A stretch of 64,000 bases of DNA from Quillaja saponaria (GCA_029379385.1 CM055611.1:12160062-12224061), one strand, 5' to 3'; shown: positions 1 to 10,738, numbered from the stretch's first letter. Notes: generated from the sequence alone by a model not told the origin. Numbers and translations are program-made.

Positions 1-148
1 GAACCGGCTCTCTCACTGCTTCTCCGATGTGTAAACTGCATCCAATTTCATCCACCATTGTTGCATGTAATTCTCAAAATGCTGCCACAAATGCTGTTAT
101 GGTCACCACAAGATTGAGGAAGATTTCAAAAAAGTTGAAAGCCAAACT
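1..148. other. 3' flank of the PPR gene
   Basis: Sequence below the tail stop codon, presumably the 3' untranslated region of the minus-strand PPR gene. I see no separate gene in it, and no canonical AATAAA signal on the minus strand. Confidence 0.5.
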
Positions 149-401
149 TCACAACCCACCAACACCACTTTCAATTAGCTTTAGAGAAATCTGACTTGCT
201 ACTTTTTGAGATCTATTTCTAGAAAAATAGTCATATGTAATGTACATGAGAAAATCCAAAAATAGGCACTTCTCATATGTCCCTCTTACAATTTCAATAT
301 CTTCTTGTATGGTGCGGTAAGCCTTATCCATTACTGCATAGGAAATGTCGTCAAAATCAAAGGCTATTTCATTCAACATTTGACCCCACATTAAGGTTTT
401 C
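149..401 (-). pseudogene. Out-of-frame C-terminal tail of the PPR gene
   Basis: Directly downstream of the PPR stop, the +1 frame stays open for about 84 codons, from EKTLMWGQML to ESGVGGL and a TGA at 149-151. It is acidic and non-repeat (DISYAVMDKAYRTIQED, EKCLFLDFLMYITYDYFSR), like the C-terminal tails that follow the last repeat in long P-class PPR proteins. Skipping one base at ~403-405 joins it in frame to the repeats without losing a residue. Seen: two abutting frames with coding-like composition. Inference: one gene with a single-base indel. Confidence 0.75.
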
Positions 402-2831
402 TCATGGTCTCCCTTGCTTATAAAAGTGAGACAACAATATATTGGTTGTAACTACATTTGGCACAAAAGCCATCTTAAGCAATTTTGCAGCTACAATCAT
501 AGAACGATCTAGTATATCACTACAAACACCTGTCATCATAGTGTTGTATGTTACTGTGCTCGGGACAATGCCCGCTAAAACAAGCTCATCTAGCATCATG
601 ACTGCTTTATTCATTTTTCGGGTACTACAGTAACCATGGATGCGTATGTTATAGGTTATGATATCTGGGTCCCACCCACAGATATACATTTTATTAGCAA
701 ATTCATCTGCACTAACTATGTCAAACACTTTACAGTAACCTCCAATTAGAGTGTTATATGTGACGATATCCGGGATCAACCCGGTCCTGCACATGTGCAT
801 AAATGCATCAATTGCAGACTTCATCCTTCTCTGCTTACAGAATCCATTAATGATGATATTGGTGGTAAATATATCTGGAATAAGTCCTTTTTGCCTCATC
901 TCTTTCTCCAACTTCAACGCTTCATTAAGCTTACCACATTTACAAAACCCACCAATCAAAGAGTTATATGCAAAATTATTAGGAACAAATCCTTTCCTTA
1001 ACATTTCTAAGAACACGCCATATGCCCCTTCCACCAGACCTGCTTTCGAGAGACCGTTTATAAAGACAGAAAAGGCTACAGCATCAGGAGACATACCTCT
1101 TAGTTCCATTTCATACCAGAGTGTTTGCGCCCCATCCAGATCCCCTATATTGAAGTATCCATTTAAAAGCACCGTGTAAGCCATTTTGTTGATTGGAAAT
1201 CCTGTCTCCATCATCTTAGACAAAAGTGTCCTTGCTTCTTGCAGCCTTCCCTTCCAGCACAATCCAATGAGCAAAGAACTACATGTGGAAGATGAAGGTG
1301 TGAGACCATATTTAACCATAATCTTATAGGCTCCAAAGGCCTTGTCTTCTGAACCTTCCCTGCTATAGGCTGCAATAACTGAGTTAAATGCAACTACACT
1401 AAGAGTTAGTCCCCTTTCAAGCATATCCTGTAATAGTTCCATCGCTTCATCCAATCTACCTGCCCAGCACAACACAGAAACAGAAACATCATAAAATGAA
1501 CACTCTGGAAGCAATCCACATACAGATAAATCCCTCAACAATCTGTTCCCATCCTCCTTCTCTCCATACTTGTAATGACCTGCAACCAGAATATTTAATG
1601 TCAACCCATCAGGAGATATTCCTTTACTCCTCATATCTTCATAAAGCATGTTTGCCTGACTAATGTCCCTGGCCTTAACATATCCATCCATCAGCGAATT
1701 GTAAATTATGGTGTTAGGAGAAACACCCATTTCTTGAATTCCATCAAAGACTTTCCTTGCTTCCACCACATTTCCCTCCTTGCAAAGGGCATTAACAACT
1801 GTACTAAATGTGACAATGTTAGGTTTACAACCTCTTGCAATCATCAAACGCATCCAATCAAGTCCATTTGAAGTCTTCCCCCTGATGCAGTATGTATTTA
1901 TAACAATATTATATGAAAAAACATCTGGATAGCACCCAAACTTTTGCATCACATTTAATAAATTCTCTCCAATTATAAGCCAGCCTCTTCTACAGAACCC
2001 ATGAATCATAATGTTAAATGTATAATTCGTTGGACGAGGCCCTTTGCAGACCATATCCCTGAATAACTTCCACACACTACCATAATCTCCAACTCTAAGC
2101 AACAATCTAATAAGAATTGTAGTTGCTGAGGAACTTGGTACGACTCCCACTTCCCTCATCCTATGCAGAATGTCCAATGCCTCTGAACCCATTTCCACAT
2201 TCAGAAACGCTCGCATAAGCGTATCAAGGACAGAAAAATCAGAAATATATTCATGGTGACTCCTCCACATAAACTCCACCAAATCTTTACTTCTACTCGC
2301 CCCAATTCTTGCAATTACCCATGAAATCACATCTTGGGCAAGGAACCTAAGGTTTTGTGCTGCTAAAATATGTGCAGCAACACAACATAACTGAACAGCT
2401 CCATCTGAATCATCCCCAAATGCAAACTTGAAGAACGCAAAAGCAGCTTCCCGGGTTTCCAATAATTTCATAATCTTGGCAAGAAAAAATGGGCAAAACC
2501 GAAAGGAAAAACCCTTCAAGACAAAACATTGCTTATTTTTTATCATCTTCGATAATCCTACAATCATTTTTCTCCGTTCATTTGCATTTACTGAGCTCAA
2601 AGAAATTGAAATTGAATTCCCAGAAGGAGAAAACTGACTTAAATAGTCAAAAGAAGAAGACGAAGATGAAGTAGAATAGCAGGAGAAGAAGGAGTGGGTC
2701 AAGTGAAAGTTTAGGGTTTTAGGGAAGTTGACGTGGAGGGAATTTACAGTGTGGTTTTCACGAAGAAATAGAAAAGGATAATCGAAATGTACCTTGATAG
2801 CTTTGCGAACTCGGCGGACTTTAGCTGACAT
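402..2831 (-). CDS. P-class PPR protein, C-terminus truncated by frameshift
   Basis: Encodes an 809-residue pentatricopeptide repeat protein. The frame is open further upstream to 2870, but the codon there is TTG; the first ATG is at 2831. Residues ~1-85 form a Ser/Arg-rich, acid-poor leader compatible with mitochondrial or plastid import. From about residue 200 onward there are some 16 tandem ~35-residue repeats with the usual 'YN-LI-GYCK-G-A-L--M---G--PD' pattern, as in VTYNTLIGGYCK near the end. There is no E, DYW or SMR domain, so it is P-class. Family members bind organellar RNA and affect its stability, splicing or translation; the target is unknown here. The coding sequence has no intron, as is usual for PPR genes. 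The reading frame ends at TGA 402-404 just after ...KQGRP. The natural C-terminus continues in another frame below that point (see 149-401), so this copy is either a mild truncation, a pseudogene or a sequence error. Family call is very secure; organelle is inference. Confidence 0.93.
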   Translation of the reverse strand: MSAKVRRVRKAIKVHFDYPFLFLRENHTVNSLHVNFPKTLNFHLTHSFFSCYSTSSSSSSFDYLSQFSPSGNSISISLSSVNANERRKMIVGLSKMIKNKQCFVLKGFSFRFCPFFLAKIMKLLETREAAFAFFKFAFGDDSDGAVQLCCVAAHILAAQNLRFLAQDVISWVIARIGASRSKDLVEFMWRSHHEYISDFSVLDTLMRAFLNVEMGSEALDILHRMREVGVVPSSSATTILIRLLLRVGDYGSVWKLFRDMVCKGPRPTNYTFNIMIHGFCRRGWLIIGENLLNVMQKFGCYPDVFSYNIVINTYCIRGKTSNGLDWMRLMIARGCKPNIVTFSTVVNALCKEGNVVEARKVFDGIQEMGVSPNTIIYNSLMDGYVKARDISQANMLYEDMRSKGISPDGLTLNILVAGHYKYGEKEDGNRLLRDLSVCGLLPECSFYDVSVSVLCWAGRLDEAMELLQDMLERGLTLSVVAFNSVIAAYSREGSEDKAFGAYKIMVKYGLTPSSSTCSSLLIGLCWKGRLQEARTLLSKMMETGFPINKMAYTVLLNGYFNIGDLDGAQTLWYEMELRGMSPDAVAFSVFINGLSKAGLVEGAYGVFLEMLRKGFVPNNFAYNSLIGGFCKCGKLNEALKLEKEMRQKGLIPDIFTTNIIINGFCKQRRMKSAIDAFMHMCRTGLIPDIVTYNTLIGGYCKVFDIVSADEFANKMYICGWDPDIITYNIRIHGYCSTRKMNKAVMMLDELVLAGIVPSTVTYNTMMTGVCSDILDRSMIVAAKLLKMAFVPNVVTTNILLSHFYKQGRP

Positions 2832-3300
2832 TCGGAGTTGCCGGAGTTTTTTTTCCGACAACAGTACCAAATCGGAGGCCTTTGGTGCGCGAAGGGCGGA
2901 AGATGAATTGTCGTACTTGGCTACTTGCTTAGTATGACGGGGTTTTTGATGAAAAAGTTCGACCGAGTAGTACTTACTGGTCTGACCAGATACAAAGGCA
3001 CATCCTTACTTTGTGTGGGCCTGTCACAACTTTTTGTTAGACTAATTTGCAGGTTGAAACGGCGAGGCACGCTAGTCAATGGTAGGGGTGAGTATACAAC
3101 TCGGCCTAACCGAAAAATCGGCCCAAAATCGATTGGTATGGCCTGACACCGACCCAACCAAACATACCACTTTCAAATTCGGGTGAAATTTTCATATATT
3201 TATCGGGGCGGGTTAGTGTGGCGGGTGGGACTTTTTTTTTTTTTTTTTTTTGCTATTCGGTCAATCGACCTGACTGCCTTTAATATAACATTAGCCCAAG
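2832..3300. other. PPR 5' flank with low-copy repeat remnant and T20 tract
   Basis: Upstream of the PPR start. At ~3085-3230 there is a CGG/CCG-rich stretch ('CTCGGCCTAACCGAAAAATCGG', shown here only as its core CGGCCTAACCG) ending in an uninterrupted run of 20 T at 3232-3251. This is the look of a retroposed fragment with its tail, although I cannot assign a family. Short open frames here on both strands have no coding character. Confidence 0.4.
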
Positions 3301-3600
3301 TTGGTACCAGCCCACTCTAACATGAGCCCATTCCATATCCTACAAAAACCCTTACATTCGTTTCTCTCTAATATTGGCAGTAGGAGAAAGGCATCAGAGA
3401 CAAGGCTTGCTCTGGCTCTCTGCCTCTTGGTGAGAAGTGGAGGTTCTCTGAATCTCGAACCATGCTTCTATGCTTCTATGCTTCTCTTCTCATCTTGTAG
3501 TATTCTTGAAGGCTTAAAATGCTTCAACTGCAGGCATCCTCTCTATTTGTCAATCTTCTTCAACTGTTGTTGTCATGATCTCTCACAACCTTGTCTTTAA
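3285..3600 (+). promoter_or_regulatory. Possible core promoter/5' UTR with telo-box-like motif
   Basis: Three AGCCCA motifs (site-II-like, TGGGCT on the other strand) lie at ~3292-3330. They are followed by AAAACCCTTA at ~3345 and a pyrimidine-rich TTTCTCTCTAA. In plants this combination is typical of promoters and leaders of translation-machinery and housekeeping genes. A 99-codon open frame starts at 3301 but shows no recognisable protein. No gene body follows, so this could be an orphaned promoter or 5' UTR copy, or chance. Confidence 0.25.
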
Positions 3601-4478
3601 ATTGATGCCCCGCCCAAATCAAGAGCTCCGCATTTAAATCGAAAATTAACATCGAATCAAGTTATGTTTAACGGAGGTTTTGTATCTTGAACGTTTTTCA
3701 CCTAAAATCTTCGACTGGACATCTGGTTGTGTTTGATTTGGCTTCATGTGGCTTAGTTTCCCTCAAATCTAATGTTATTTGTTTTTGTTTTCAAATCTAA
3801 TATTGATTGTTTCTTTAATTTCATTTAAATCATGCATTTAAGTTAAAATTTGTGTTTTAATTTATGCATTTTTGTCGTCTTTTGAGTGTGAAATTTGGGA
3901 TTTGAAGGTTGTATATTGTGTGGATGAACAACCGACCGATATAACTGCTTTTAGTGGTTGAAAAATCTTGCAAATTGATTTTGTCTGTCGGGTGTCCATT
4001 TTATAAGAATTTAAGAATGTAGAAAAACATTTATCTACAAACTTTATAATATTATTTATCCCATTTTATATGTGAATTTTTAAAATTATAATATTATTGA
4101 ATTCCATTGTATTATAACATATGCATTTTTGGAGTCACTTTTAATTATAAAATTTAGAGAAATCCTTACTAAAAAGCGTTGAAAACATAACTATAATTTC
4201 ATATCTTATGCGGCTTTCATTTCTCCAAGTTCTACCTGATTAGAGTCCATGATTCACATATTCTTTGAAAAACATGGCCAAAACATTACCTTTTCAACCT
4301 TTTAAAAGTCCCTTCAACCCCTACAGAGTCTGGTTTCCTTTTTGATGCACATTCCATTTAAGCATGGCCATTTTAGCCTTTTCCCAAGACACTAATCTCA
4401 CATGTATTAACTCAACAACAACATTGACACAAGATTTGGAGTTTCTAAATATCTCCTCATTTCTCACAAGTCAATTGA
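3601..4478. other. AT-rich intergenic sequence, nothing recognised
   Basis: No open frame with coding character and no terminal repeats were found. It separates the promoter-like block from the LINE remnant. Confidence 0.4.
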
Positions 4479-5400
4479 TCATAATATGATATAAAAGAGC
4501 ATTCTACAAATACATTTGGCCTCCCTTTTGGGCATAATTATCCCTATACCACAAAATTTGTAAAAATCTTCCCTGAACAAACCCAAATTAACTCTCCACC
4601 ATAAAACAAACTCCATCCAAATTGACCAACTGGTTTTACATTGTAAGAACAAATGATTCACTATTTCTGAACTCTATCTACGGAAGGTACATTTATCCTT
4701 TTGTAATGGAAAACAATATGCAAAGAATTTCCTTTAACGTAGCTCTCCCTTATAAAACTTGTCACACAAATATTTCACCATTTGGTAGTGCCAAGCCTCC
4801 CCAAATCGTGGCTAAATTTTGTGGCAAATCAATCCCCAGCATCAATCCTAATTCTGACCAAAATTATTTAATAGAAAATCGACCTTTTGTTTGATATTTA
4901 AAAATAATTTTCTCCTTCTCCTTCTTATCAAGTATTAATGAGTTGATGGTGTTATTGAATTCCTCCCAATCCCCAACTTCCCAGAAAAATAATTTATCCT
5001 TTATTGTATTTTTCAACTCCACATTTTATAATTTCACCTTCCAAACTCCCCTACTACCTCTTTTTTTGTTGATGGCTACTGCACAAATTCTTGGTAACCT
5101 TTCTTTTAAAATCACTTCATCCGCCCTTTCCACCTTCCAAAATTTGATTCTTTGGCCATAGCCAATTATGAAACTAAAGTTATTTTTATTAATTCTGCAG
5201 GTCTTTTATTTTCTTCTGTCACTCTTATTATACTCCTCCAAATTTATGAAAGTTATATAGAGCTTTTCCCTAATAAACAAATAATATTCTCGTTGTATCC
5301 TTACTTAGAACATAAAACCTTTCTCCATACAAAATTTATTTCACACCCTAACCTCTATAACCATTTAGTTAACCATTATTCCCTATCATAGGAATAAGGT
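4479..5400 (-). pseudogene. LINE ORF2 C-terminal fragment (zf-RVT region)
   Basis: Read on the minus strand from ~5390 down, one frame gives the C-terminal end of a plant L1-type LINE reverse transcriptase polyprotein. It shows VWRKVLCSKYG, then GYGQRIKFW, LKERLPRICAVAINKK, FFWEVGDWEEFNNTI, IFKYQTKGRFSIK, then a zinc-ribbon-like end with NHLFLQCKTSWSIWMEFVLWW (4,600-4,660). These correspond in order to the segment after the polymerase and the zf-RVT domain. At least six in-frame stops interrupt it. The 5' part, including the polymerase core, is missing; the piece stops ~110 bp before the 5,513 LTR. It is a dead 5'-truncated fragment. LINE call is secure, clade is not. Confidence 0.8.
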
Positions 5401-5512
5401 TTCCTAATCCCCAACTATCTATCTTCTTGCTTTTACATGTGTACTACCACCTCACCTAATGGACTTTCCATTGGGGAGAAATACATGGCGGAGAAGTCTA
5501 CCTAGGTGAAGG

Positions 5513-5971
5513 TGTCAGCGGTCTTGGAAATTCCCAGCTCTCTCGTGTGACACTTAGACACTCAAACCCCGTGCTAGAATGCTAAGTTAGCCTAAGCTTC
5601 ACTAAAACTCAAGACAAGTGAGAAGGAGAGCATGCAAGAGAATCGTTAAGAAAGGAACTCTTTATTGAATACTTGAAGGCTCTTACAATGCTTTCTTACT
5701 TACAAAGTTTTTGATGCCTTCCAAATGAAGTTCTTATGTCTATTTATACTACTTCACCTCCTCAACCGACTGATGGAGATCAATTATATCCAACGGCTTA
5801 TAATAGCCTTCTACAATTTTCTTACAAAATATCTTAGATATTTTACATTACAAGAAATATCTAGACTTTCTACAATGTTCCTAAGTATTCTCTATATTCT
5901 TGAGTTTTCCAGGCTTTTGTAAAATTTTCTAGAACTTTCTAGAAAGCTCTAGAACCTTACGGGGTATGACA
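5513..5971 (-). repeat. 3' LTR of the chromovirus
   Basis: 459 bp, aligns along its full length with 10623-11079. On the element's strand it opens TGTCATACCCCG and closes ...CCGCTGACA. The purine-rich AAGTGAAGGAGAA immediately preceding it (plus-strand 5972-5985) is the polypurine tract. It also contains the repeated TCTAGAA motifs that characterise this LTR. Confidence 0.93.
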
Positions 5972-5984
5972 TTCTCCTTCACTT

Positions 5985-7395
5985 AATCTGGTGACGGCCT
6001 CGTCGCGACCTCATCTTGAAATTCGGCAATCTTGTTGCTTAATTGTCATAAAGAGTTTTCATGCTCCCAGCTTACCTCGCTATCTGGGTACACTTGTCCA
6101 AATACTCAACATAGCTTGGTATGACACCACGCTTTAGAATAACTCGGTGAGCGAGGATGTAATGTACCTCATTGTCAAACGAGGTAGTGATAGATGTTAG
6201 AGCCCTCTTAGATTCATTCCTACTAAGGTCCTCCATGTTAGCATGATAGGGCTTTAAAAGACTTACATGGAAGACTAGATGAAGGTGAATATTTGAAGGC
6301 AACTCTAATTGATATGACAATTTGCCAATCATTTTGACAATAGGGAATGGTCCATCGTATCGCCATGCTATCCTTTTGTGAAGCTTCTTGAACCATTTTA
6401 CTTGGTGAGGGAGAAGCTTCACCATGACAAGGTCACTTTCTCTGAACTCCAGATGCCTCATTTTTTCATCAACCCATTTCCTCATCTTTTTAGCCGCCTT
6501 GGCTAAGTATGACTTTGCTATGTTTTCTTGTTCATGCCAACCTTTGGCAAACTTGTAGGCTGCAGGACTCTTGCTGGTATAACTAGTAGCAAAAGTAGCT
6601 GGTGTAAATGGTTGTTGCCCTGTGGCAAGCTCAAATGAGCTATGATGAGTAGACTCACTTTGTTGTAAGTTATAAAAGAATTGAGCCACATCAAGCAACT
6701 TTGCTAATCCTTTTGAGTAGCATTGACATAGCGCCCTAAAAATAATTCTAATGAGGCATTCACCTGCTCGATTTGGCCATCAGTCTGTGGATGAAAGCTT
6801 GTCGAGAAATTGAAGTCTAACCCTAAGATTTTAAATAGTTCTGACCAAAATTGCCTTGTGAAGTGAGCATCTCGATCACTAATAATAGACTTGGGAACTC
6901 CCTAATACTTTACTACATTCTTAAAGAATAGTTGAGCTGCCTTTTTAGCTGGGACTTTTTTGGTTGCAAGAATGAACACCCCTATACTTAGAAAATCGAT
7001 CCACCACGACCATAATAGTGCCACATCCTTCTGACTTGGGTAGGCTAGTGATGAAATCCATGAAAATGCTTTCATAAGGTCTTTTAGGAATAGGCAAAGG
7101 CTCCAGCAATCCTGCAGGGTTGCTTTTGCTCGATCTTATCTTGTTGACATACAAGACAAGTCCTTACATATAACTCTATGTCATCCTCGCATATGTGGCC
7201 AATAGTAAGCATCTTCAATGAGTGCCAAGGTACGAGCATACTTGGATGTCCAGCCCATTTAGAATCATGGCATTCTTTGATTACATCCTTCCTCAAGTCT
7301 CCCCATTTTGGCATATAGAGGTGATAGCCTTTTGCAAAAAGTAGAACATATTTGCTCCAGAATATTATAGTCTTGCCTTGCTTTACACACTCCAT
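5985..7395 (-). pseudogene. Integrase and chromodomain of the chromovirus
   Basis: Minus-strand reading. The HHCC zinc-binding region at ~7395-7100 includes HDSKWAGHP and [12 protein letters not shown]. The catalytic core begins at ~7070 ([15 protein letters not shown], first Asp; then VVVDRFSKY). The C-terminal GPF-type module is at 6,300-6,420 (WRYDGPFPIVKMIGKLSYQLELP, quoted in part: GPFPIVKMIGKLSYQLEL). A chromodomain follows: HRVILKRGVIPSYVEYL, a frameshift, then PDSEVSWE and a tail DEVATRPSPD just before the polypurine tract. The chromodomain targets integration to particular chromatin. Several stops split the integrase and its centre (~6,700-6,950) is heavily decayed. Confidence 0.88.
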
Positions 7396-7462
7396 TAAGG
7401 ATTTGGCGAGATGGTCATGCTCAAGACCCTCATTTATTTGATTGAGTAAGGGACTTTTTCAG

Positions 7463-8804
7463 TTAACTCAATGCTGCCAGCTCTACCTTTTGACTTAGTG
7501 CATCCGCCACAAAGTTAGTTTTGCCTGGCTTGTATTTTGTGGCATAATCAAATTCAGCTAGAAAGTCTTGCCACCTTGCTTGCTTTGGGGTAAGCTTCCT
7601 TTGTGTAAGGAAATAGCTAGAAGCAACATTGTTGGTCTTCACCACTGAATCTCGACCCAAGAAAATAATACCTCTATGTCCTTAAACAATGGACAACAAT
7701 AGTCATTTCCTTTTCTTACACTGTATAACACCGTTCAGTGTCATTCAATTTTTTGCTCTCCTATGCAAAAGGATGGCCTTCTTGCATCAGCACACCTCCA
7801 ATAGCAAAGTCAGATGCGTCGGTGTGTACCTTGTATGGCTTAGTATAATCAGGGAGTGCCAGCTCTGGTTCTTCCATTACCGCCTTCTTAAGGGCTTCAA
7901 GGGTGTTATCACATTGGGTTGTCCACACCCATGTCTTGCTCTTCTTTAAGAGATCTATTAAAGGGGCAGTTATTGATGAATAGCCTTTTATAAACCACTG
8001 GTAATAGTTTACTAATCCAAGGAATAACCGCAACTCAGGTACTTTCTTAGGTGGGTCCCATTCTTGGATTGCCTTGATTTTGGATTGATCCATGCAAAGC
8101 TTCCCACTACCTATCTTGTGGCCCAAAAATGTGATTTCATCCTTTGTGAAGGCACATTTCTCCATTTTGACAAAAAGCTCATTTTCCTTTAGGGCTTGGA
8201 ACACTTATTGTAAATGATGTGCATGCTCTTCAAGAGTTTTACTATACACTACAATATCATCTAGATATACTACAACAAACTTGTCCAAGAAAGGATGAAA
8301 TACTTAATCTATAAGAGTGCAAAATGTGGCTGAAACATTAGTAAGACTGAAGGGCATGGCCAAGAACTCAAAAGAGGCATACCTTGTAACCCATATGGTT
8401 TTTTGTTCATTACCTTTTGCAATCCATACTTGATTGTATCCTGATCTCAAATCCAACTTGGTGAACCACCGTGCATCGCCAAATTGATCAAACAAGTCAG
8501 CTATTAATGGGATATGATACTTGTTCTTGATTGTAATCTTATTTAAAGCCCGATAGTCGATGCATAAATGAAGTGACCATCATGCTTCTTTTTGAATAAC
8601 ATGGGCGCACCATAAGGAGCTTTAGACGGTTGGACATAACCTACATCCGAGAGCTTCTTTAAGTTGTCTCCTTAGGTCCTCCAACTCCGGTGAACCCATT
8701 CGATAAGGTGCCATGGTGGGAGGCGTAACATTTGGCTCTAACTCAAACTTGTGATCGACCTCCCTCCTATGAGGCAATTTCTTAGGTAGCTCGGCTAGCA
8801 TCAC
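7463..8804 (-). pseudogene. Reverse transcriptase and RNase H of the chromovirus
   Basis: The polymerase starts at ~8,800 with PHRREVDHKFELEPNV and continues through APYRMGSPELEDLRRQL. The fingers/palm segment WFTKLDLRSGYNQVWI is at 8,430-8,480. The catalytic YLDD box sits in VVVYLDDIVVYS at ~8,235-8,270, then GHKIGSGKLCMDQSKIKAI and the connection. RNase H begins KVHTDASDFAIGGVLMQEG (~7,770-7,830) and continues in 7463-7660 up to TNFVADALSQK. Stops occur directly before VFHPFLDKFV and after GHPFA. The order and motifs are exactly Ty3/gypsy. Confidence 0.9.
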
Positions 8805-8837
8805 GTCCTTATACTCTTCAAGGACATTCAGAATCTC

Positions 8838-9410
8838 TTAAGAGAGTCCCTCAAGTTGAGAAAGAGTCATGCCTTTATTTAATTTTAAAGTTGCAAGATA
8901 TGTAGGCTCCTTCCTTTTTACTCCTTTTGATAGTTGAATGGTAGATAAAGTCTTTGCCTTGATAGCAATTTCTTTAGCTAAAGGTACCATGTATGTGTTA
9001 CCCTCGTCCATGATGCACATGGTCTTTGCATGAGGGATTAAGAAAGCTCAAACATGATCGATAAACTCCATCCCAAGGACTATTGGAAAATCATCTATAG
9101 GCACAACAAACATCTTTACAATGTATGCCCTTCCATTCTCCAAGGCACAGCTCTACACTAGATGTACTATAAATGTGTCGAGCCTCAAAATTGACAGCCT
9201 TGATGCCACTCTTTTTCATCTTTGAACTTAATGCCAAGTCTCCTAGCCTCATTCACTTCAACAAAATTATGAGAAGCACCAATATCTAATAGAGCTTTAG
9301 TTTTGGTAACACTTACCTCAGTCATAACAAACATGCACCCTTTTTCTTCGCAAAGAAAGCAAGCTATCTTTGGCTTATCTCCCTCATTCTTGCCCCCTTA
9401 GTTTGGCTTG
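8838..9410 (-). pseudogene. Aspartic protease region of the chromovirus
   Basis: TKALLDIGASHNFVEVNEA at ~9,240-9,310 is the retroviral-type protease active site; the usual D-T/S-G is D-I-G here, one base away. Immediately upstream a zinc-knuckle start (CFLCEEKG, ~9,345) runs straight into the protease. Compared with family members this implies that the knuckle and spacer were deleted. Downstream the frame has many stops. Confidence 0.8.
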
Positions 9411-10426
9411 CCTTTGGAGTGAATAGGTAGCTTAGAACTTCCGTCCTTATGATGGTCTTCCCTACCTTTGCCCTTATAACCCTTCTTGCCATCCTTGGAT
9501 TTTGTAGACTCAGGCTTCCTAAATTCAACTAATGATTCAGCAACGGCTATAGTGGAAGCCAAGTCTTGCACCCCTCGTCTTTGTAGCTCTAAACATGCCC
9601 ACGATTGTAGGCCATCAATGAATGAGAACAAGGCCTATTTGTCGAGTAGATTAGGGATTCCTAGTAGTACCTCCGAGAACTCCTTGACATAGTCTTACAC
9701 ACTCCTCTTATGTGTGAGACGTCGTAATCTACCGCCGTCCTCTTGCTTAACATTCTCGAGATAGAATTGCTTCTTAATCTTGACCTTGAAATCCTCCCAA
9801 GTGTTGATAACACAGGTGCCCTTTTCAATGTCACCACACCTCCTCCTCCACCATGACATTGCAGTGTTAACAAGGTAGAGGGGAGCAGTTCGGATCTTTG
9901 TGGCATCCTCCCTATTGCCACTAGCCTCAAAGTATTGTTCAATGCTCTATAGAAAATTCTCTAACTCCCTTACATTCCTTGACCCATTATAATTCTTAGG
10001 TCTCGAAACATTAACCTTAGTGATGGCTTGTGTAGTGACAACCCCTTGTATCACAGCCAACTTGCAAAGAGACCAGTTTGCTTTGATCTCTTTGATTTCT
10101 TCCTTTATCGTTGCCACCTCAGTTAGCACCATCTCTTTAAGAGCATCTAAAGTAATTCTCCATGAGTCGGATATAGAATTAAGAGCACCTTGCATCTCAC
10201 CTTGCACTTCCTTATCGGCATTAGCAAGGTTCTCGATGCGTTGGTCAATCTCTTCAAATCTATCCCTACTGTCAGCAATGACAATTTCCACCTTAGCAAG
10301 CCTAGACTCAAAGGAAGTTAGGATGTCCTTAGAGCTAGACTTGCCTTTCCTACCCTTTCCAGCATTAGGATCCTTCTCCCTTTGTTGTTCGACATGTTCT
10401 ATCACATTAGTAATCTCGGATGCCAT
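9411..10426 (-). pseudogene. gag of the chromovirus
   Basis: Starts at ATG 10426 (MASEITNVIEH...), with a coiled-coil-like N-terminus rich in E/R/K. The capsid-type core is ...RELENFL, stop TAG at 9947-9949, then SIEQYFEASGN, SWWRRRCGDIEKGT, WEDFKVKIKKQFY, YVKEFSEVLLGIPNL, FSFIDGLQSWACLELQRRG, AVAESLVEF. The interrupted TAG lies where the family has Trp, and a TAA precedes DYVKEF. A Lys-rich tail ends at 9,400. It once formed the virus-like particle. The protein is broken but easily recognised. Confidence 0.88.
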
Positions 10427-10430
10427 TAAA

Positions 10431-10738
10431 GTTACGTCCCCTTTGTAACCTTTGGCTCTGATACCAACTATCACGGTCTTAAAAATTCCAACACTCCCAT
10501 GCGGTACTTAGACACTCAAGCCTTATTCTAGAATGCTAAGTCAGCCTAAGCTTCACTCAAACTCAAGACAAGTGAGAAGAAGAGGTTACGTCCCCTTCGT
10601 AACCTTTGGCTCTGATACCAACTATCATGGTCTTGGAAATTCCAACGCTCTCATGTGGCACTTAGACACTCAAGCCCCGTACTAGAATGCTAAGTCAGCC
10701 TAAGCTTCACTCAAACTCAAGATAAGTGAGAAGGAGAG
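10431..10738. repeat. 154-bp tandem duplication across primer site and LTR end
   Basis: GTTACGTCCCCTTTGTAACC begins at 10431 and recurs, slightly diverged, at 10585. The first unit (10431-10584) holds the gag leader, a full copy of the primer-binding site at ~10454-10466, and only the first ~115 bp of the LTR end. The second unit runs on into the complete LTR. See findings. Confidence 0.88.
10608..10620 (-). other. Primer-binding site (initiator tRNA-Met type)
   Basis: On the minus strand TGGTATCAGAGCC lies two bases inside the 5' LTR. This is the standard plant LTR-retrotransposon primer site complementary to the 3' end of initiator tRNA-Met. A second copy lies in the duplicated unit about 154 bp downstream on the element. 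Confidence 0.88.

Noticed and set aside
442..1179. Plus-strand open frames of 63-142 codons over the PPR gene
   Set aside because: They are antisense shadows of the strong PPR reading frame, with no family resemblance of their own.
3301..3600. 99-codon plus-strand frame after the promoter-like block
   Set aside because: Starts with GTG-type codons in my reading, composition is leader-like and no domain is visible; kept only as part of a possible 5' UTR.
4622..5391. Three plus-strand frames of 72-90 codons
   Set aside because: They are complements of the LINE ORF2 remnant, whose minus-strand motifs are much stronger.
10020..10448. 142-codon plus-strand frame
   Set aside because: Antisense of the chromovirus gag N-terminus.
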